Shown here: positions 7,310-17,509 of the stretch, in pieces
Layout: each line of letters starts with the position of its first letter
Position numbering within the stretch: position 1 is the first letter of the stretch
NCBI GenBank assembly: GCA_965218985.1
Contig: CBDCMP010000007.1
Location: forward strand, 1,178,001-1,242,000
DNA: 64,000 nt
Direction: 5' to 3'
Source of the DNA: Pseudopedobacter sp965218985
GTDB taxonomy: Bacteria > Bacteroidota > Bacteroidia > Sphingobacteriales > Sphingobacteriaceae
The notes under the pieces: model-generated
Told to the model about the DNA's origin: nothing
Seen by the model: the letters and a program-made list of their open reading frames with translations, nothing else
The model's database searches: none
Program-made: the position numbers and the translations under genes

Positions 7310-10276
7310 TTATTGGATAACCAATTTCGTTTTTGCCGAATTGCCATTTTGATTTACCTGTATAACGTAAACACCAATTTGCAATCCTATTAACGGAACT
7401 TCAACAGTAGAAAACTTTCCGTTTCCGTTTACTGACAAGCTTTTTACCTCTCTGCCATCTAAACTAAAGAACTTAATCTGTAAAGCTCCTCCGTCTGCAT
7501 GGTTGATACTCAATTTCACTAAATCTTTAGCCGGGTTTGGATAAGCTAGAACCTTAAAGCCAGCATTGGCATCTTTATCTTGCAAATCAACCGTTAGAAG
7601 GTCACTTTGATTGATGGTCATTGTTGGGCTAGGGCTTGCATTGCTGCTAAAGCTCATCCAGTCCAAACGTGGGCCAAAATCTCCGGTACTGGTTAACTTT
7701 ATTTTGTTAACACCGGCCGCTAAACTTTTACCAGATATAGTTACCGTGGTCCAAGTAGAAAAACTTCCGGTGCCGGCAAAAGTTACAGTTTGGCTCTGAC
7801 TCCCGTTAATCGTAAGGTTCATGTTTCGTGAACCTACTACTCCATTGGAAAACCTGAAAGTGATATCAGCCGTACTTACGTTCGCTTTGTTTACCAACCA
7901 CTCCACAGAGGAACCAGAAGAGTTTTTAATATTTGCATAGCCAGAGCCATCGTAACCTGTGTAAGGAGAAGAATCTGCAGTTGTATTTACTAAATCAGCA
8001 AGTTCTGCTTGCAAAGTTTCTGTCTGTAAAACTTCGTATTGCAAATAATCAAGGTTTCCTGCATCCTGCCCTGTGGTGGTAATTCGAATTTTATTGGTTC
8101 CTTCATTTAACGTTACTGTTATATTACTAAGGTTTGTAAAGCTCCCCCAACTTCCTGTATTTGCAAAAGTTACATTTTGAGCCGATCCGCCGTTGGTGGT
8201 CAAACTTGCTGTTCTTGATGAACCTGAACCGTTGGCATACCTCAGAGTTACTTTTGCTGTTCCACCAATTTCCACATCAAATTCCCACTCCACATAAGAT
8301 CCACTGGCATTTAATGAGTTTACATACCCAGTACCTGAATATCCAGACTGTGAAGATTCAACCTGCCCATTAACAATGGTTTGATCTTCTGCTTCTAATT
8401 GATCATAATAAGCATTAGGTACTGGTGGTACGAAATTAGCTGTAATGCCAAATACCATATCATCAGTTTGACCTTCTTGTGCACCTACATCTGGGCCATT
8501 GGCTGTCCAAGAATCAATAAAATTAGGGATAATTTGAGCTCTATCCTTACCCGGGCTTTCATTGGTAATTCTAAACTGACCTGTTAAGGCGGTACTACCA
8601 GCGGTACCAGAAAAACCAGATCCAGACACATAAATAGGTTCACTGCTTGGCCAACCGTTCAGTTCGTAAACGGAAGAACTTGGATAGGTTTTATTTAATA
8701 AATCGTAATCAAAACTGTTATCTCCGTCATCATCCGAAGATATGCTGGCGGAATATACACTTGATGTTCTGATAATGTTGTTTCTTGAAGTAAAATGTTT
8801 AACTGGTCTTCCCCCACCTAAATTACCTGCCCCATCATTATAACCTAAATGATAAAACGTGTTGTTAAAAAAATAACCTTTCCCGGTCATATAATCCAAA
8901 CTTCCTGAAGAACCCATTTTTACTCCATATAAGCCTCTAGCTCCGTAAGGGGCTTCTGTCCCAGGTCCTACCACGTTTCTCCACCAATAGGTTGGGCCAA
9001 TTCTAATAGCCGCATTTCCGAAAGCAACGAAAGTATTTTGTATATAATTATTCCAAATCCTTACATTTTCATTTCCTCCCTCGCTAGAGATTGCATCATC
9101 ATGGCAATAGGAAACAAAATTACCATAAATATCAGAATCTGGACCTGCTGGTGATCCGTTAACACCAGTATCGGGTCCACCGGCAATACCATCATTAAAA
9201 TAATGCGTATCATCAGAATATATCTCGTTATACCTGATGATAATATTACCTTCAACATTTCTAAAGAAAATTGGCTCTGGACCATTTGGATGATCCTCAA
9301 ATTCCCAGTTTCCGCCTACCTTTTTTTGCGGATTGTTCTCATCCCAATTATTGGTATCGTAGTTAGGGTGGTGCAATTTATTCCTTTGCACAACAAAGTT
9401 ATGACCACCAAGCAGATAACTTCCGTTTGATGTTCCATTATCGTTCACAATAGCCGCTTGGTCAGAAACTCCAAATAACTTACCGTTAGCGATGCTATAT
9501 GCATTTTTTGAACCCCACTTAGAAATATCGCAATCTTCAATCACAATATGATGATGCGTTCCATTTATTTTTATCCCGTTTTCGGTAGTTTCTCTAATGG
9601 TAAAATTACGGATGATAATGTAGTCTGCATCAATATAAATACCATTTGATTTAGTATTGTTTAGGTCTATCAAATTATTACTGCCATTTGATTTTTTTCC
9701 GTCGTAAATCTTATAACTTGATGAAGTACCTGATGTTGATATTGTTAAAGTATTGCTAAGCGTATTCTCTGGATTAAAAACCGAAGTGGAAACCTTTGAT
9801 CCAGGAAAAGTTTCACTCATAGTTCTTTTTGTTAATGTTTTAACTTCTCCTCCACTGCCTTCCTCAGTTAACTGAAACTCGTAGTCTGTATCAGGCGTTA
9901 AATTTACAACGCTTCCTCTATAAGATGCCCTATCCAAACGATATGCCCCACTAACATTCATCACTCGATTAGGTTCCATATCATAACCATTATACCATTT
10001 TTGTGTACCCACCTTACGGTATTTCACAAATACTTTTTTTGATGAACTGAATGTCATCGGTTCCCAATACAATCCCATACAGTGAAAGGTTGGAACTGCT
10101 TCGCTAAACCCTGCCACAGGAGGTGGTGGGTTTTGTGCAAAAATTGAGGTTTTCCCCAGTAGTAGCAAAAAACTTAAAATCGCAAATCGTTGCCACAGTA
10201 ATAGATTTCTTAATCCTAGATTTTGACGGCTATTAGGGTTTCTCCCAATGCCTAAATCGCGTAGTTTTTTTCTCAT
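7310..10276 (-). CDS. Secreted beta-helix protein with two CBM6/35-like domains and T9SS sorting domain
   Basis: This 988-residue protein has a long basic N-terminal region, then a signal helix (FAILSFLLLLGKTSIFAQ, about residues 31-48). A fibronectin-III-like segment follows (about 55-135, VNLTPDTDYEFQL). Next is a right-handed parallel beta-helix (about 170-600) with asparagine/isoleucine-rich coils such as ADYIIIRNFTIRET and HHHIVIEDCDISKWG. Two repeated carbohydrate-binding modules start at YDQLEAEDQTIVNG and TLQAELADLVNTT. The last ~80 residues are a T9SS type-A sorting domain (LAYPNPAKDLVKL to KTKLVIQ), indicating secretion and surface attachment. The fold suits a polysaccharide lyase or uronate-acting hydrolase, but I cannot assign a CAZy family. 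It is paralogous to the protein at 12563-14629. Tandem LacI-like operators lie about 110 bases upstream. Confidence 0.9.
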   Translation of the reverse strand: MRKKLRDLGIGRNPNSRQNLGLRNLLLWQRFAILSFLLLLGKTSIFAQNPPPPVAGFSEAVPTFHCMGLYWEPMTFSSSKKVFVKYRKVGTQKWYNGYDMEPNRVMNVSGAYRLDRASYRGSVVNLTPDTDYEFQLTEEGSGGEVKTLTKRTMSETFPGSKVSTSVFNPENTLSNTLTISTSGTSSSYKIYDGKKSNGSNNLIDLNNTKSNGIYIDADYIIIRNFTIRETTENGIKINGTHHHIVIEDCDISKWGSKNAYSIANGKLFGVSDQAAIVNDNGTSNGSYLLGGHNFVVQRNKLHHPNYDTNNWDENNPQKKVGGNWEFEDHPNGPEPIFFRNVEGNIIIRYNEIYSDDTHYFNDGIAGGPDTGVNGSPAGPDSDIYGNFVSYCHDDAISSEGGNENVRIWNNYIQNTFVAFGNAAIRIGPTYWWRNVVGPGTEAPYGARGLYGVKMGSSGSLDYMTGKGYFFNNTFYHLGYNDGAGNLGGGRPVKHFTSRNNIIRTSSVYSASISSDDDGDNSFDYDLLNKTYPSSSVYELNGWPSSEPIYVSGSGFSGTAGSTALTGQFRITNESPGKDRAQIIPNFIDSWTANGPDVGAQEGQTDDMVFGITANFVPPVPNAYYDQLEAEDQTIVNGQVESSQSGYSGTGYVNSLNASGSYVEWEFDVEIGGTAKVTLRYANGSGSSRTASLTTNGGSAQNVTFANTGSWGSFTNLSNITVTLNEGTNKIRITTTGQDAGNLDYLQYEVLQTETLQAELADLVNTTADSSPYTGYDGSGYANIKNSSGSSVEWLVNKANVSTADITFRFSNGVVGSRNMNLTINGSQSQTVTFAGTGSFSTWTTVTISGKSLAAGVNKIKLTSTGDFGPRLDWMSFSSNASPSPTMTINQSDLLTVDLQDKDANAGFKVLAYPNPAKDLVKLSINHADGGALQIKFFSLDGREVKSLSVNGNGKFSTVEVPLIGLQIGVYVIQVNQNGNSAKTKLVIQ

Positions 10277-10387
10277 TTTTAATGATATTAAGTGAATGAA
10301 TAGGTATATAGCTAAAAGCTTAGCTGATTTTTATAAATATAATCCACTAACAACAAAATACTTACAAAATTTATGTAAAAAACAGTC

Positions 10388-10419
10388 GGGAGCGTTCCCA
10401 ATTTTTAGGGAGCGTTCCC
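10388..10419. promoter_or_regulatory. Two tandem LacI-type operators
   Basis: The 12-mer GGGAGCGTTCCC occurs twice, at 10388-10399 and 10408-10419, 20 bases apart centre to centre, i.e. on nearly the same face of the helix. It is a near-perfect palindrome with a central CG, as is usual for LacI-family operators. The rest of the 10277-10713 intergenic region has no other gene that I can support; a TAAATTTG sequence at 10618-10625 could be a -7 element for the FG-GAP gene. The LacI regulator encoded at 14987 is the obvious candidate to bind here and control both divergent genes. Confidence 0.7.
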
Positions 10420-10713
10420 AAAAATTATTGTAACACCCCGAAAAAAAATTGAGTTTCAAAATTCGTTCTCCTAAGAAACAATTAACAGCAGATGTAGGGA
10501 GTAAAAACCTTTTGTAAAGGTGTTTATCCTTGTCACGTTAAAATCACCGAACAATTTTTAGAAATAAAACACCTATTATCTAAAATATAGTATTACAAGC
10601 CTTCCTATTTAACTGTGTAAATTTGTTTTTAAGGAGGTTGAACAATGTTCTCTACTTAATATTAATGGGTCTTCTCAACATAAAATTCACTTCTTAATTA
10701 CATAATTTATAAA

Positions 10714-12444
10714 ATGAAAAAAGTAGCTATTGCCGTTTTATTGATGTTTATAGCCATTGATAGCACCTATGCGAAAATTTATCCATTATTTCTTACAGAT
10801 ACATTAAAGCCTAAAAAAGCCACCTCTGGAAATTATCCCTTTGTATTTAGGGATGTGGCGGAGCAAGTAGGGCTAATGCCTGCGGTTAGTGGGGTAAAAG
10901 GTCACGGTGCAGCTTGGGGCGATTATAACGGAGACGGATTAATTGATTTATACATCGGAGTTTTTAACACGCCGTATGTCTCTGGGCCAAACACAGCTGC
11001 TACTTACGGTAAAAGAAGCAAACTTTTTAAAAATGTAAACGGGAAATTTGAGCTGGACGAACAGCCGGGTTTGGATTTCTTTTTAAGATGTACCGGGGTT
11101 GTATTTGCCGATTTGGATAACGATGGTGATTTAGACCTTTATGTAGCTAATCTGCCAAACAACGCCGAACACTGGAACGAAAGAAATGGCGCAAGTTTAT
11201 GGGAAAACGACGGCAAGGGAAATTTCAAAAACGTATCTGCCCGCAGCAATGCGGCTCCTAATGGTTTTGGAAGTCGTTGCGTCTCTATTTTTGATTATGA
11301 TGGGGATGGTTTGTTGGATCTATTGGTGTCCGAAGATCCTGATATAGGCTTTAATGGATCATATACTCACAGATCACGAATATTTAGAAATCTTGGAGAT
11401 TTAAAATTTGATGACGTAGCAGATAAAGTAGGCTTACCTACTGAATTGCCGGGCTATGGTATTACAGCAGCAGATGTAAACAATGATGGCTGGCCAGATT
11501 TTTTTGTAGTTGGGCATATGGGAAACCGACTTTTTTTGAACGACGGGCATGGCAAGTTTATAGAAGCTCCACGGTCGAGAGAAGTTTTTGCCTGGCCAGT
11601 TTCAGGAGGAGGAAATTTGATATGCGGTGTACAATTTTCTGACGTAAACCGAGACGGCCTGCTTGATGCGGTAATTAGCCCTCACTTTAAAGAACAGTGG
11701 CTTAAGCCAGCACCTATCCGCCTGTTTTTAAATAAAGGTATCATTAACGGAGTGCCAGAATTTGAAGAAATTACCCAAAAAGCTGGCTTAAAGCCTATGG
11801 TATTAAAAGCACCCGGTGTGGAGATTCAGGATTTTGACAACGATGGCTGGCCCGATATTTACGGCAGTTCCATAAAAATAAAAGACGGCGTACCTTACCC
11901 CTACATTGCCCGCCATGAGGGTATAAAAAACGGCATCCCACAGTTCAATGATTATTCTATGGCGGTTAACGATTATCCAAACGCCGATGATATGACTGTG
12001 ACTGCGCCAACCGAACTTACTCATTATGTAAACAGAAGGGCATTGTATATGGCCGCCGCCCCTACCGGAGATTATAACAACGATGGCAAATTAGATATAT
12101 TCATGCTTAGTTGGGTACCAACAGAGCCTAGTTATCTCCTGCAAAATGAGACAAATGGAAACAATTGGTTGCAGGTAACAATAGAGGGGAGCAATGGCGT
12201 GAACAAAATGGGTGTGGGGTCACGTATCAACATTTATCCAGCTGGAAAGTTGGGGGTAGCCTCTGCTCTTTTAGGCAGCCAAGAGATGAGTGTTGGATTT
12301 GGATATGCGGTTGGCCATGCTGCTATTTGCCAATTTGGTTTAGGAAAGTTAAAAAACGTGGATATACAGGTAATTTTACCCCACCAAAAAGGCACTTTAG
12401 AAATGAAAAATGTAAAAGCAAATCAAAGGATTACGGTTAAATAA
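10714..12444 (+). CDS. CRTAC1-like FG-GAP/VCBS repeat protein with ASPIC/UnbV domain (copy 1)
   Basis: The 576-residue protein has a signal peptide (AIAVLLMFIAIDSTYA) and a seven-bladed FG-GAP/VCBS-type propeller. Calcium-binding-like loops are visible as DYNGDGLIDLY, DLDNDGDLDLY, DYDGDGLLDLL, DVNNDGWPDF, DVNRDGLLDA, DFDNDGWPDIY and DYNNDGKLDIF. The C terminus is an ASPIC/UnbV-type domain (NNWLQVTIEGSNG to CQFGLGKLKNV). Such proteins are secreted and often accompany Bacteroidota glycan loci, but their biochemical role is unknown; surface glycan binding is a guess. A close paralogue is encoded at 17648-19381. It is probably transcribed from the operator-bearing intergenic region and followed by the second beta-helix gene. 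Confidence 0.9.
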   Translation: MKKVAIAVLLMFIAIDSTYAKIYPLFLTDTLKPKKATSGNYPFVFRDVAEQVGLMPAVSGVKGHGAAWGDYNGDGLIDLYIGVFNTPYVSGPNTAATYGKRSKLFKNVNGKFELDEQPGLDFFLRCTGVVFADLDNDGDLDLYVANLPNNAEHWNERNGASLWENDGKGNFKNVSARSNAAPNGFGSRCVSIFDYDGDGLLDLLVSEDPDIGFNGSYTHRSRIFRNLGDLKFDDVADKVGLPTELPGYGITAADVNNDGWPDFFVVGHMGNRLFLNDGHGKFIEAPRSREVFAWPVSGGGNLICGVQFSDVNRDGLLDAVISPHFKEQWLKPAPIRLFLNKGIINGVPEFEEITQKAGLKPMVLKAPGVEIQDFDNDGWPDIYGSSIKIKDGVPYPYIARHEGIKNGIPQFNDYSMAVNDYPNADDMTVTAPTELTHYVNRRALYMAAAPTGDYNNDGKLDIFMLSWVPTEPSYLLQNETNGNNWLQVTIEGSNGVNKMGVGSRINIYPAGKLGVASALLGSQEMSVGFGYAVGHAAICQFGLGKLKNVDIQVILPHQKGTLEMKNVKANQRITVK

Positions 12445-12562
12445 AAATCCATAATGTTGCAAAATCTCATTTTTTAGGATACATAAAATTGATAGTTCGT
12501 TAAAAATATTTTAAGCTCGGGCATTTAAAAATGACTGCATCTTACCACATTTCACAAACAAC

Positions 12563-14629
12563 ATGGAAAAAAAATCATTAATTAAATTAAGCCAAAGTTC
12601 TTTAAAGGCAGTAATCGCACTATTGTTTACTACATTTACCTGCTTGGGCAGCCAACAGGCATACGCCAAGCCTCCAACTGGTGTATCAACATTTCACTCC
12701 ATCAGTATTTATTGGACACCAAATTCCATCGATAGTAGCAAAAAAGTATTGGTAAAATACAAAATCACGGGAACGGGGCAGTGGTATCAAGGCTTTCCGA
12801 TGTCTTATAGCCATATCGCTAACGCTGGCACTCATCAAAAATCACTTTACCGTGGAAGCATCGTTAATTTAACGCCAAATACTTCCTACGATATTTCACT
12901 TACCCAAGAAGGGGAAAACGGTGAATCGGCAAACTTTACGCAAATTACTTTATCAGAAAAATTTCCCGGGAAAAATGTGCTTAGTTTAACAGCCAACCGC
13001 AAAACACCTATACAAATCAGCGAATCGGGAACACCTGATAATTATAAAATCTACGATGGAAACAATTTCACATTGGATTTAGGATTAAACTATCCTGATG
13101 CAATTACCGTTAATGCTAATTATATCATTATCAGAAACTTTAATATAAAAAACACTACGGATAATGGGATTAAAATTAACGGTTTAATCCATCATATTGT
13201 AATTGAAGGTTGCGACATTAGCAAATGGGGGTCTAGAAACGATGGCAGCTGGACATATAACAATGGTACGCCTAACGATCCATCTGATGACATCAGCGGA
13301 AAAAATCAAACAGACAAAACCAACTTTGGTAAACCCAACCAATCTGCAATTTACGTCTATAATACTTGGGAAGGCCCTGCGGCCTCAAATTTGGTAATAC
13401 AGCGTAATAAAATTCACCACCCAAACTACGACACCAACAATTGGAACGAACCCTACGGAAGCCCTTACAATCATGATAAGGGAATGCACCCGAACGGGCC
13501 CGGCGCAATATTTTTCTTGAACTCGGGCGGCAATAACATCATTCGCTTTAATGAAATTTACTCAGATGAGGAGCATTTTTTCAACGATGGAATAGGCGGA
13601 GGCGTAAACACCAGCTTTTTAGGTTATCCGGGATCTGATTCGGATATTTATGGCAATTACGTTTCCTTTTGCCAAGATGACGCTTTTGAGATGGAAGGCG
13701 GTGTGGTAAATGTGAGAGTTTGGAACAACTTTGTTGAAAACACCTTGCAAGGCATTGCAAATGCATGTGTAAAAATTGGACCATTGTACGTTTGGAGAAA
13801 TATTTACGGTAAGGGCACTACTGTTGTCGGTGGTGGAAGATCATCATTATATGGCATTAAAATGGGATATTCTGGAGGCATAAAAAATGCTACAGGAGAT
13901 CAATACTTTTTTAACAATACGTATTTGCAACCCAATGATGAAGGTTATGGTGGCTTTGGAACCACGGGAAGTAACGACAGCAACCGAGGCATTTTGCACA
14001 TCACCTCTCGCAATAATATTATACAGGCTAGGTCATCGGCGCAACAGGCTATAAGCCGGGGCGAGGATAATATCGACAACGATTTCGACTACGATTTAAT
14101 ATCCACTCCAAAATCATCTTTCCCGGAAGGACAGGAATTGCATGGCATTAGTGGCTTGCCAATTTACGTTGATGGATGGGGCTTTAAAGGTACTGCTGGC
14201 AACTCTGCATTAAGCGGAGTATATGGTCTTAACACCGACTCGCCAGGCAAGGATGCAGCTGAAATCATCAACAACTTTTCTGATATTTATTTAGGTAAGG
14301 GCCCTGATGTTGGTGCGCATGAAAACCTATCCGACCCGATAAGCTTTGGTATAAAAGCCAATTTTATCCCGATGCAATTAAAGCCAAATAAAATTGTGTT
14401 TTCTTCGCCGATGAACAAAAAATTTGGAGACAAACCTTTCAAGTTGGCAGCATCAGCAACTTCAGGTGCTCCGGTTACTTACCAGTTGATATCTGGACCT
14501 GCTAAACTCTCGGGATCAACTTTAACACTAACCGGAAGCGGAAAGATTGTAGTAAAAGCCAACACAACGGCTAATGGTATATATGCCGCAAATGATTGCG
14601 AACAAGTTATTACTATAAATGATATATAA
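12563..14629 (+). CDS. Secreted right-handed beta-helix protein, paralogue of the 7310-10276 product
   Basis: The 688-residue protein has a signal peptide (FTTFTCLGSQQAYA). Its order matches the 7310-10276 product: a FN3-like segment (VNLTPNTSYDISLTQEG), then a beta-helix with ANYIIIRNFNIKNTTDNG, HHIVIEGCDISKWGS and KIHHPNYDTNNWNE, all with close counterparts there. It lacks the two carbohydrate-binding modules and the T9SS domain. Instead it ends in a short Ig/MBG-like domain (about residues 605-688, KKFGDKPFKLAASATSGAP). Without a sorting domain it may stay periplasmic, so the pair could act in sequence on one substrate outside and then inside the outer membrane. That division of labour is inference; the enzyme class is not assignable by eye. 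Confidence 0.88.
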   Translation: MEKKSLIKLSQSSLKAVIALLFTTFTCLGSQQAYAKPPTGVSTFHSISIYWTPNSIDSSKKVLVKYKITGTGQWYQGFPMSYSHIANAGTHQKSLYRGSIVNLTPNTSYDISLTQEGENGESANFTQITLSEKFPGKNVLSLTANRKTPIQISESGTPDNYKIYDGNNFTLDLGLNYPDAITVNANYIIIRNFNIKNTTDNGIKINGLIHHIVIEGCDISKWGSRNDGSWTYNNGTPNDPSDDISGKNQTDKTNFGKPNQSAIYVYNTWEGPAASNLVIQRNKIHHPNYDTNNWNEPYGSPYNHDKGMHPNGPGAIFFLNSGGNNIIRFNEIYSDEEHFFNDGIGGGVNTSFLGYPGSDSDIYGNYVSFCQDDAFEMEGGVVNVRVWNNFVENTLQGIANACVKIGPLYVWRNIYGKGTTVVGGGRSSLYGIKMGYSGGIKNATGDQYFFNNTYLQPNDEGYGGFGTTGSNDSNRGILHITSRNNIIQARSSAQQAISRGEDNIDNDFDYDLISTPKSSFPEGQELHGISGLPIYVDGWGFKGTAGNSALSGVYGLNTDSPGKDAAEIINNFSDIYLGKGPDVGAHENLSDPISFGIKANFIPMQLKPNKIVFSSPMNKKFGDKPFKLAASATSGAPVTYQLISGPAKLSGSTLTLTGSGKIVVKANTTANGIYAANDCEQVITINDI

Positions 14630-14986
14630 GCAAAGAAGCTTGCCATGAAAAAACCAAAAATTAGGCATGTACTAAATATATACTTCATTAATTTTTAATC
14701 ACACTACAACTTTTAAAACTTGATTTTACTTTTGGAAAACTGTCTTTCCATATCTGTTTTTTTATAATGCCTTTAACAAGGGGACTACACTAACAAATTG
14801 AAGGAATAGAAGATTGTTTAATTAGTTTCCAACAACTTTTTTTTGGACATTAGCCCCTACTTATCGGGAGCATATCCAAGTAAAATAGTATAGGTTTTAC
14901 GTTTATTTGTACAATGTTTTAACCTAAAAAAAGAATAAATTGTTCCCCTACCGCAAAACTTAAAACCAATTGATAAAGTTTTAGCA
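14630..14986. other. Intergenic region upstream of the LacI gene
   Basis: No gene can be supported in these 357 bases. TACTTTTG near 14727 could be a -7 promoter element. GGGAGCATATCC at 14866-14877 matches the operator 12-mer at 10388 in nine of twelve positions and could be a weak autoregulatory site, but the match is poor. Confidence 0.35.
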
Positions 14987-15997
14987 ATGAAGCATCAAAC
15001 CACTATCATTGATATTGCAAAGCAATTAAACCTTTCAAAATCAACAGTTTCACGGGCTTTAACGAACCACCCTGGAATAAATAAAGAAACAAAAAAGGCA
15101 GTACTTGATTTAGCTAAAAAATTAGACTATCAGAAGAATATGTTGGCAACCAGCCTGGTTACCAATAAAAGCTATACCATTGGCATTATTGTTCCTGAGT
15201 TCTTCACATCATTTTTTACCAAATTTATTATCGGCGCACAAGAAGTAGCACACCAACATGGATATAGTGTGATAGTGAGCCAATCAAATGAAAATTTCAA
15301 AACGGAAATTGCTAATACTGAGGTAATGCTAGCCAACAGGGTGGACGGCCTATTGATTTCCTTGACTAAGGAAACACATACTTTCGAACATTTAAAAGTG
15401 TTTCAAAGAAAAGGTATTCCACTGGTATTTTTTAATCGAGTTTGTAACCAAATGCCAGTTCCCAAAGTAATTGTAGATGATTATGATGGAGCATTCAAAT
15501 TAGTTGAACACCTGATAGCAAGAGGAAGGAAAAGAATTGCCCATATTGCCGGCCCTCAAACTTTAACCATTAGTAGAAACAGATTAAACGGCTACCGAGA
15601 TGCTTTAGTGAAGCATCGCCTTCCCTTTACAGAAGAATTAATTGTCCCTTATAATCTTTCTCCCGCTACGCTAAAAAGACACGTAGATTTTCTTTTGTCT
15701 CTTCCCTGCCAGCCAGATGCAATTTTTGCTGTTAATGATCCTGCGGCTATAGAAATTATACAGATTTTGCTGGGCAAAGGAATTAAAATTCCAGAAGATG
15801 TAGCTGTCGTTGGATTTAGTAATGATTACGCATCGGCAATGATTAATCCCAGCCTAACTACTGTTGCACAACCCGTGTTGGAAATGGGAAGAACGGCCAC
15901 TAGGTTTGTTTTGGAGCAAATTAAACAAGACCAGTCCGACTGGAAAGCCGTAACTAAGGTTTTAAAAACAGAATTGATTATCAGGAAATCGAGTTAG
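14987..15997 (+). CDS. LacI-family transcriptional regulator
   Basis: The 336-residue protein opens with the LacI helix-turn-helix (TIIDIAKQLNLSKSTVSRAL, residues 6-25), followed by the hinge segment and a periplasmic-binding-protein-like sensor domain. Landmarks are IGIIVPEF, NRVDGLLISLT, PLVFFNRVC, GRKRIAHIAGP, PDAIFAVNDPAAIEI and VAVVGFSND. These proteins bind palindromic operators and release or retain them on sugar binding. Its position among the beta-helix, FG-GAP and sulfatase genes, together with the tandem CG-centred palindromes at 10388-10419, points to local control of this locus. The effector is unknown. Confidence 0.95.
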   Translation: MKHQTTIIDIAKQLNLSKSTVSRALTNHPGINKETKKAVLDLAKKLDYQKNMLATSLVTNKSYTIGIIVPEFFTSFFTKFIIGAQEVAHQHGYSVIVSQSNENFKTEIANTEVMLANRVDGLLISLTKETHTFEHLKVFQRKGIPLVFFNRVCNQMPVPKVIVDDYDGAFKLVEHLIARGRKRIAHIAGPQTLTISRNRLNGYRDALVKHRLPFTEELIVPYNLSPATLKRHVDFLLSLPCQPDAIFAVNDPAAIEIIQILLGKGIKIPEDVAVVGFSNDYASAMINPSLTTVAQPVLEMGRTATRFVLEQIKQDQSDWKAVTKVLKTELIIRKSS

Positions 15998-16055
15998 GGC
16001 AATTATTATAATGATGGAAAACCATCCAAATTGATGATGATAAATTCATCCTAAA

Positions 16056-17462
16056 TCATTTGCCTTGCATTATCAGCGGAAAATCGTCATTCTCGTTATG
16101 CGCCTCCATCATTTTAAGCTTAATCTTTTTTGAAACTTCGGGATATTTGCTGGATACATTATTCTTCTCGGCCAAATCCGTTGCTAAGTTATATAGCTCA
16201 AACTTTTCATCTTTGCCATCAACAAACCTCACTCCTTTCCAATCTCCCAATCTAATGGCCTGCTTTCCATTATAAGACTTTTTCTCATGAAATTCCCAGT
16301 ACAAATACTCATGTTGCCTCTGCTCCCCGTTTTTCATTAATGCGTTTACGAATGAAATCCCATCTACCGGTATTATGGTCTCTATTCCGGCAAGCTGATT
16401 TAAGGTCGGCAAAACATCGCAAAAAGCTCCTTTGTAATCGCTTACCGTATTCGCTTCAACTTTGTTAGGCCAATAGGCAATAAACGGTTCTCTTATGCCT
16501 CCTTCATATACATCTCTTTTAATTCCTCTAAGTCCGCCGCTACTATTGAAAAAATAAGGATCGTTACCTCCTTCAATATGTGGTCCGTTATCGCTTGTAA
16601 AAAACACTAAAGTATTGTCTGCAAGTCCCTGTTGTTTTAAAGCATTTAAAACCTGTCCCACATAATCATCCAACAAAGTCACCATTGTTGCATATGCCGT
16701 TCTCGGATAACGCTGAAAAACATAATCTCCCTGCTGTGTTGACGGGGGTGCGGGTTTTTCTTTAAACAGCTTTTTATAATATTCAAAAGTAGCATTTTGA
16801 GGTACTTGCAAAGCGGCATGTGGCAAGGTAAAAGAAAGGTACAGAAAAAAAGGTCTGTCCTTTTTTCTATTTATAAAATTTAATGCTTTACGCTGAATCT
16901 CTTCGGCCGAATATACCGAATTGCTTTGCTTGTTACCAGGGTAATTCACACGTGTGGCATTATCCCATAAATGATCTGGATAGTAATTATGCGATTGCCT
17001 TTGGCAGTTATAACCAAAAAACTGATCGAAACCTTGTTTGTTAGGGTCGCCGGTTGAGCCTACAAAACCCAGCCCCCATTTACCAAAATCAGCGGAAATA
17101 TATCCTGCCTCTTTTAGTTGCTCGGCAATGGTGACACTATTTGCTGGCAAGGGAAACTGCCCTTCGGGTTTTATTTCTTTATTACCCCTCACTGCGGCAT
17201 GGCCCGTATGTAAACCAGTCATTAATGAAGCTCTAGACGGAGCACAAACCGGTGCACCAGCGTAAAACTGTGTAAATTTCATTCCCCTTGCGGCCATCTG
17301 ATCTAAATTGGGTGTTTTAATTAGCGTTTGTCCGTAACAACCTAAATCTCCATAGCCTAAATCATCCGCCATTATAAATACAATATTGGGCTTTTGCTGG
17401 GCAAAGGTATTAATGGTTAAAAAGCCTACATTCAGCAAACAAAATAAAACAGACTTGAACAT
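16056..17462 (-). CDS. Secreted type S1 sulfatase
   Basis: I place the start at the ATG at 17462, which gives a proper signal peptide (MFKSVLFCLLNVGFLTINTFA) and 468 residues; a start further upstream would add 18 non-signal residues. The metal-binding segment IVFIMADDLGYGDLGCYG and the sulfatase signature CAPSRASLMTG are present, with Cys73 as the residue to be converted to formylglycine. Other family landmarks are FGKWGLG, FTSDNGPHIEGG and LRGIKRDVYEGGIREPFIAYWP. It hydrolyses sulfate esters, so the target glycan of this locus is probably sulfated, as in marine or animal polysaccharides. It needs an anaerobic- or FGE-type maturase not seen in the window. Confidence 0.95.
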   Translation of the reverse strand: MFKSVLFCLLNVGFLTINTFAQQKPNIVFIMADDLGYGDLGCYGQTLIKTPNLDQMAARGMKFTQFYAGAPVCAPSRASLMTGLHTGHAAVRGNKEIKPEGQFPLPANSVTIAEQLKEAGYISADFGKWGLGFVGSTGDPNKQGFDQFFGYNCQRQSHNYYPDHLWDNATRVNYPGNKQSNSVYSAEEIQRKALNFINRKKDRPFFLYLSFTLPHAALQVPQNATFEYYKKLFKEKPAPPSTQQGDYVFQRYPRTAYATMVTLLDDYVGQVLNALKQQGLADNTLVFFTSDNGPHIEGGNDPYFFNSSGGLRGIKRDVYEGGIREPFIAYWPNKVEANTVSDYKGAFCDVLPTLNQLAGIETIIPVDGISFVNALMKNGEQRQHEYLYWEFHEKKSYNGKQAIRLGDWKGVRFVDGKDEKFELYNLATDLAEKNNVSSKYPEVSKKIKLKMMEAHNENDDFPLIMQGK

Positions 17463-17509
17463 TTTTAAATTACATTTCTGGGGGAGGGGTAAATAACTTT
17501 TGTTAAAAT

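Noticed and set aside
9061..9300. Open frame on the minus strand inside the beta-helix gene
   Set aside because: It is a shadow in another frame of a clearly coding gene, with no start signal or domain.
14866..14877. Full LacI operator upstream of the LacI gene
   Set aside because: Only nine of twelve bases match and the palindrome is broken; noted only as a possible weak site in the intergenic entry.
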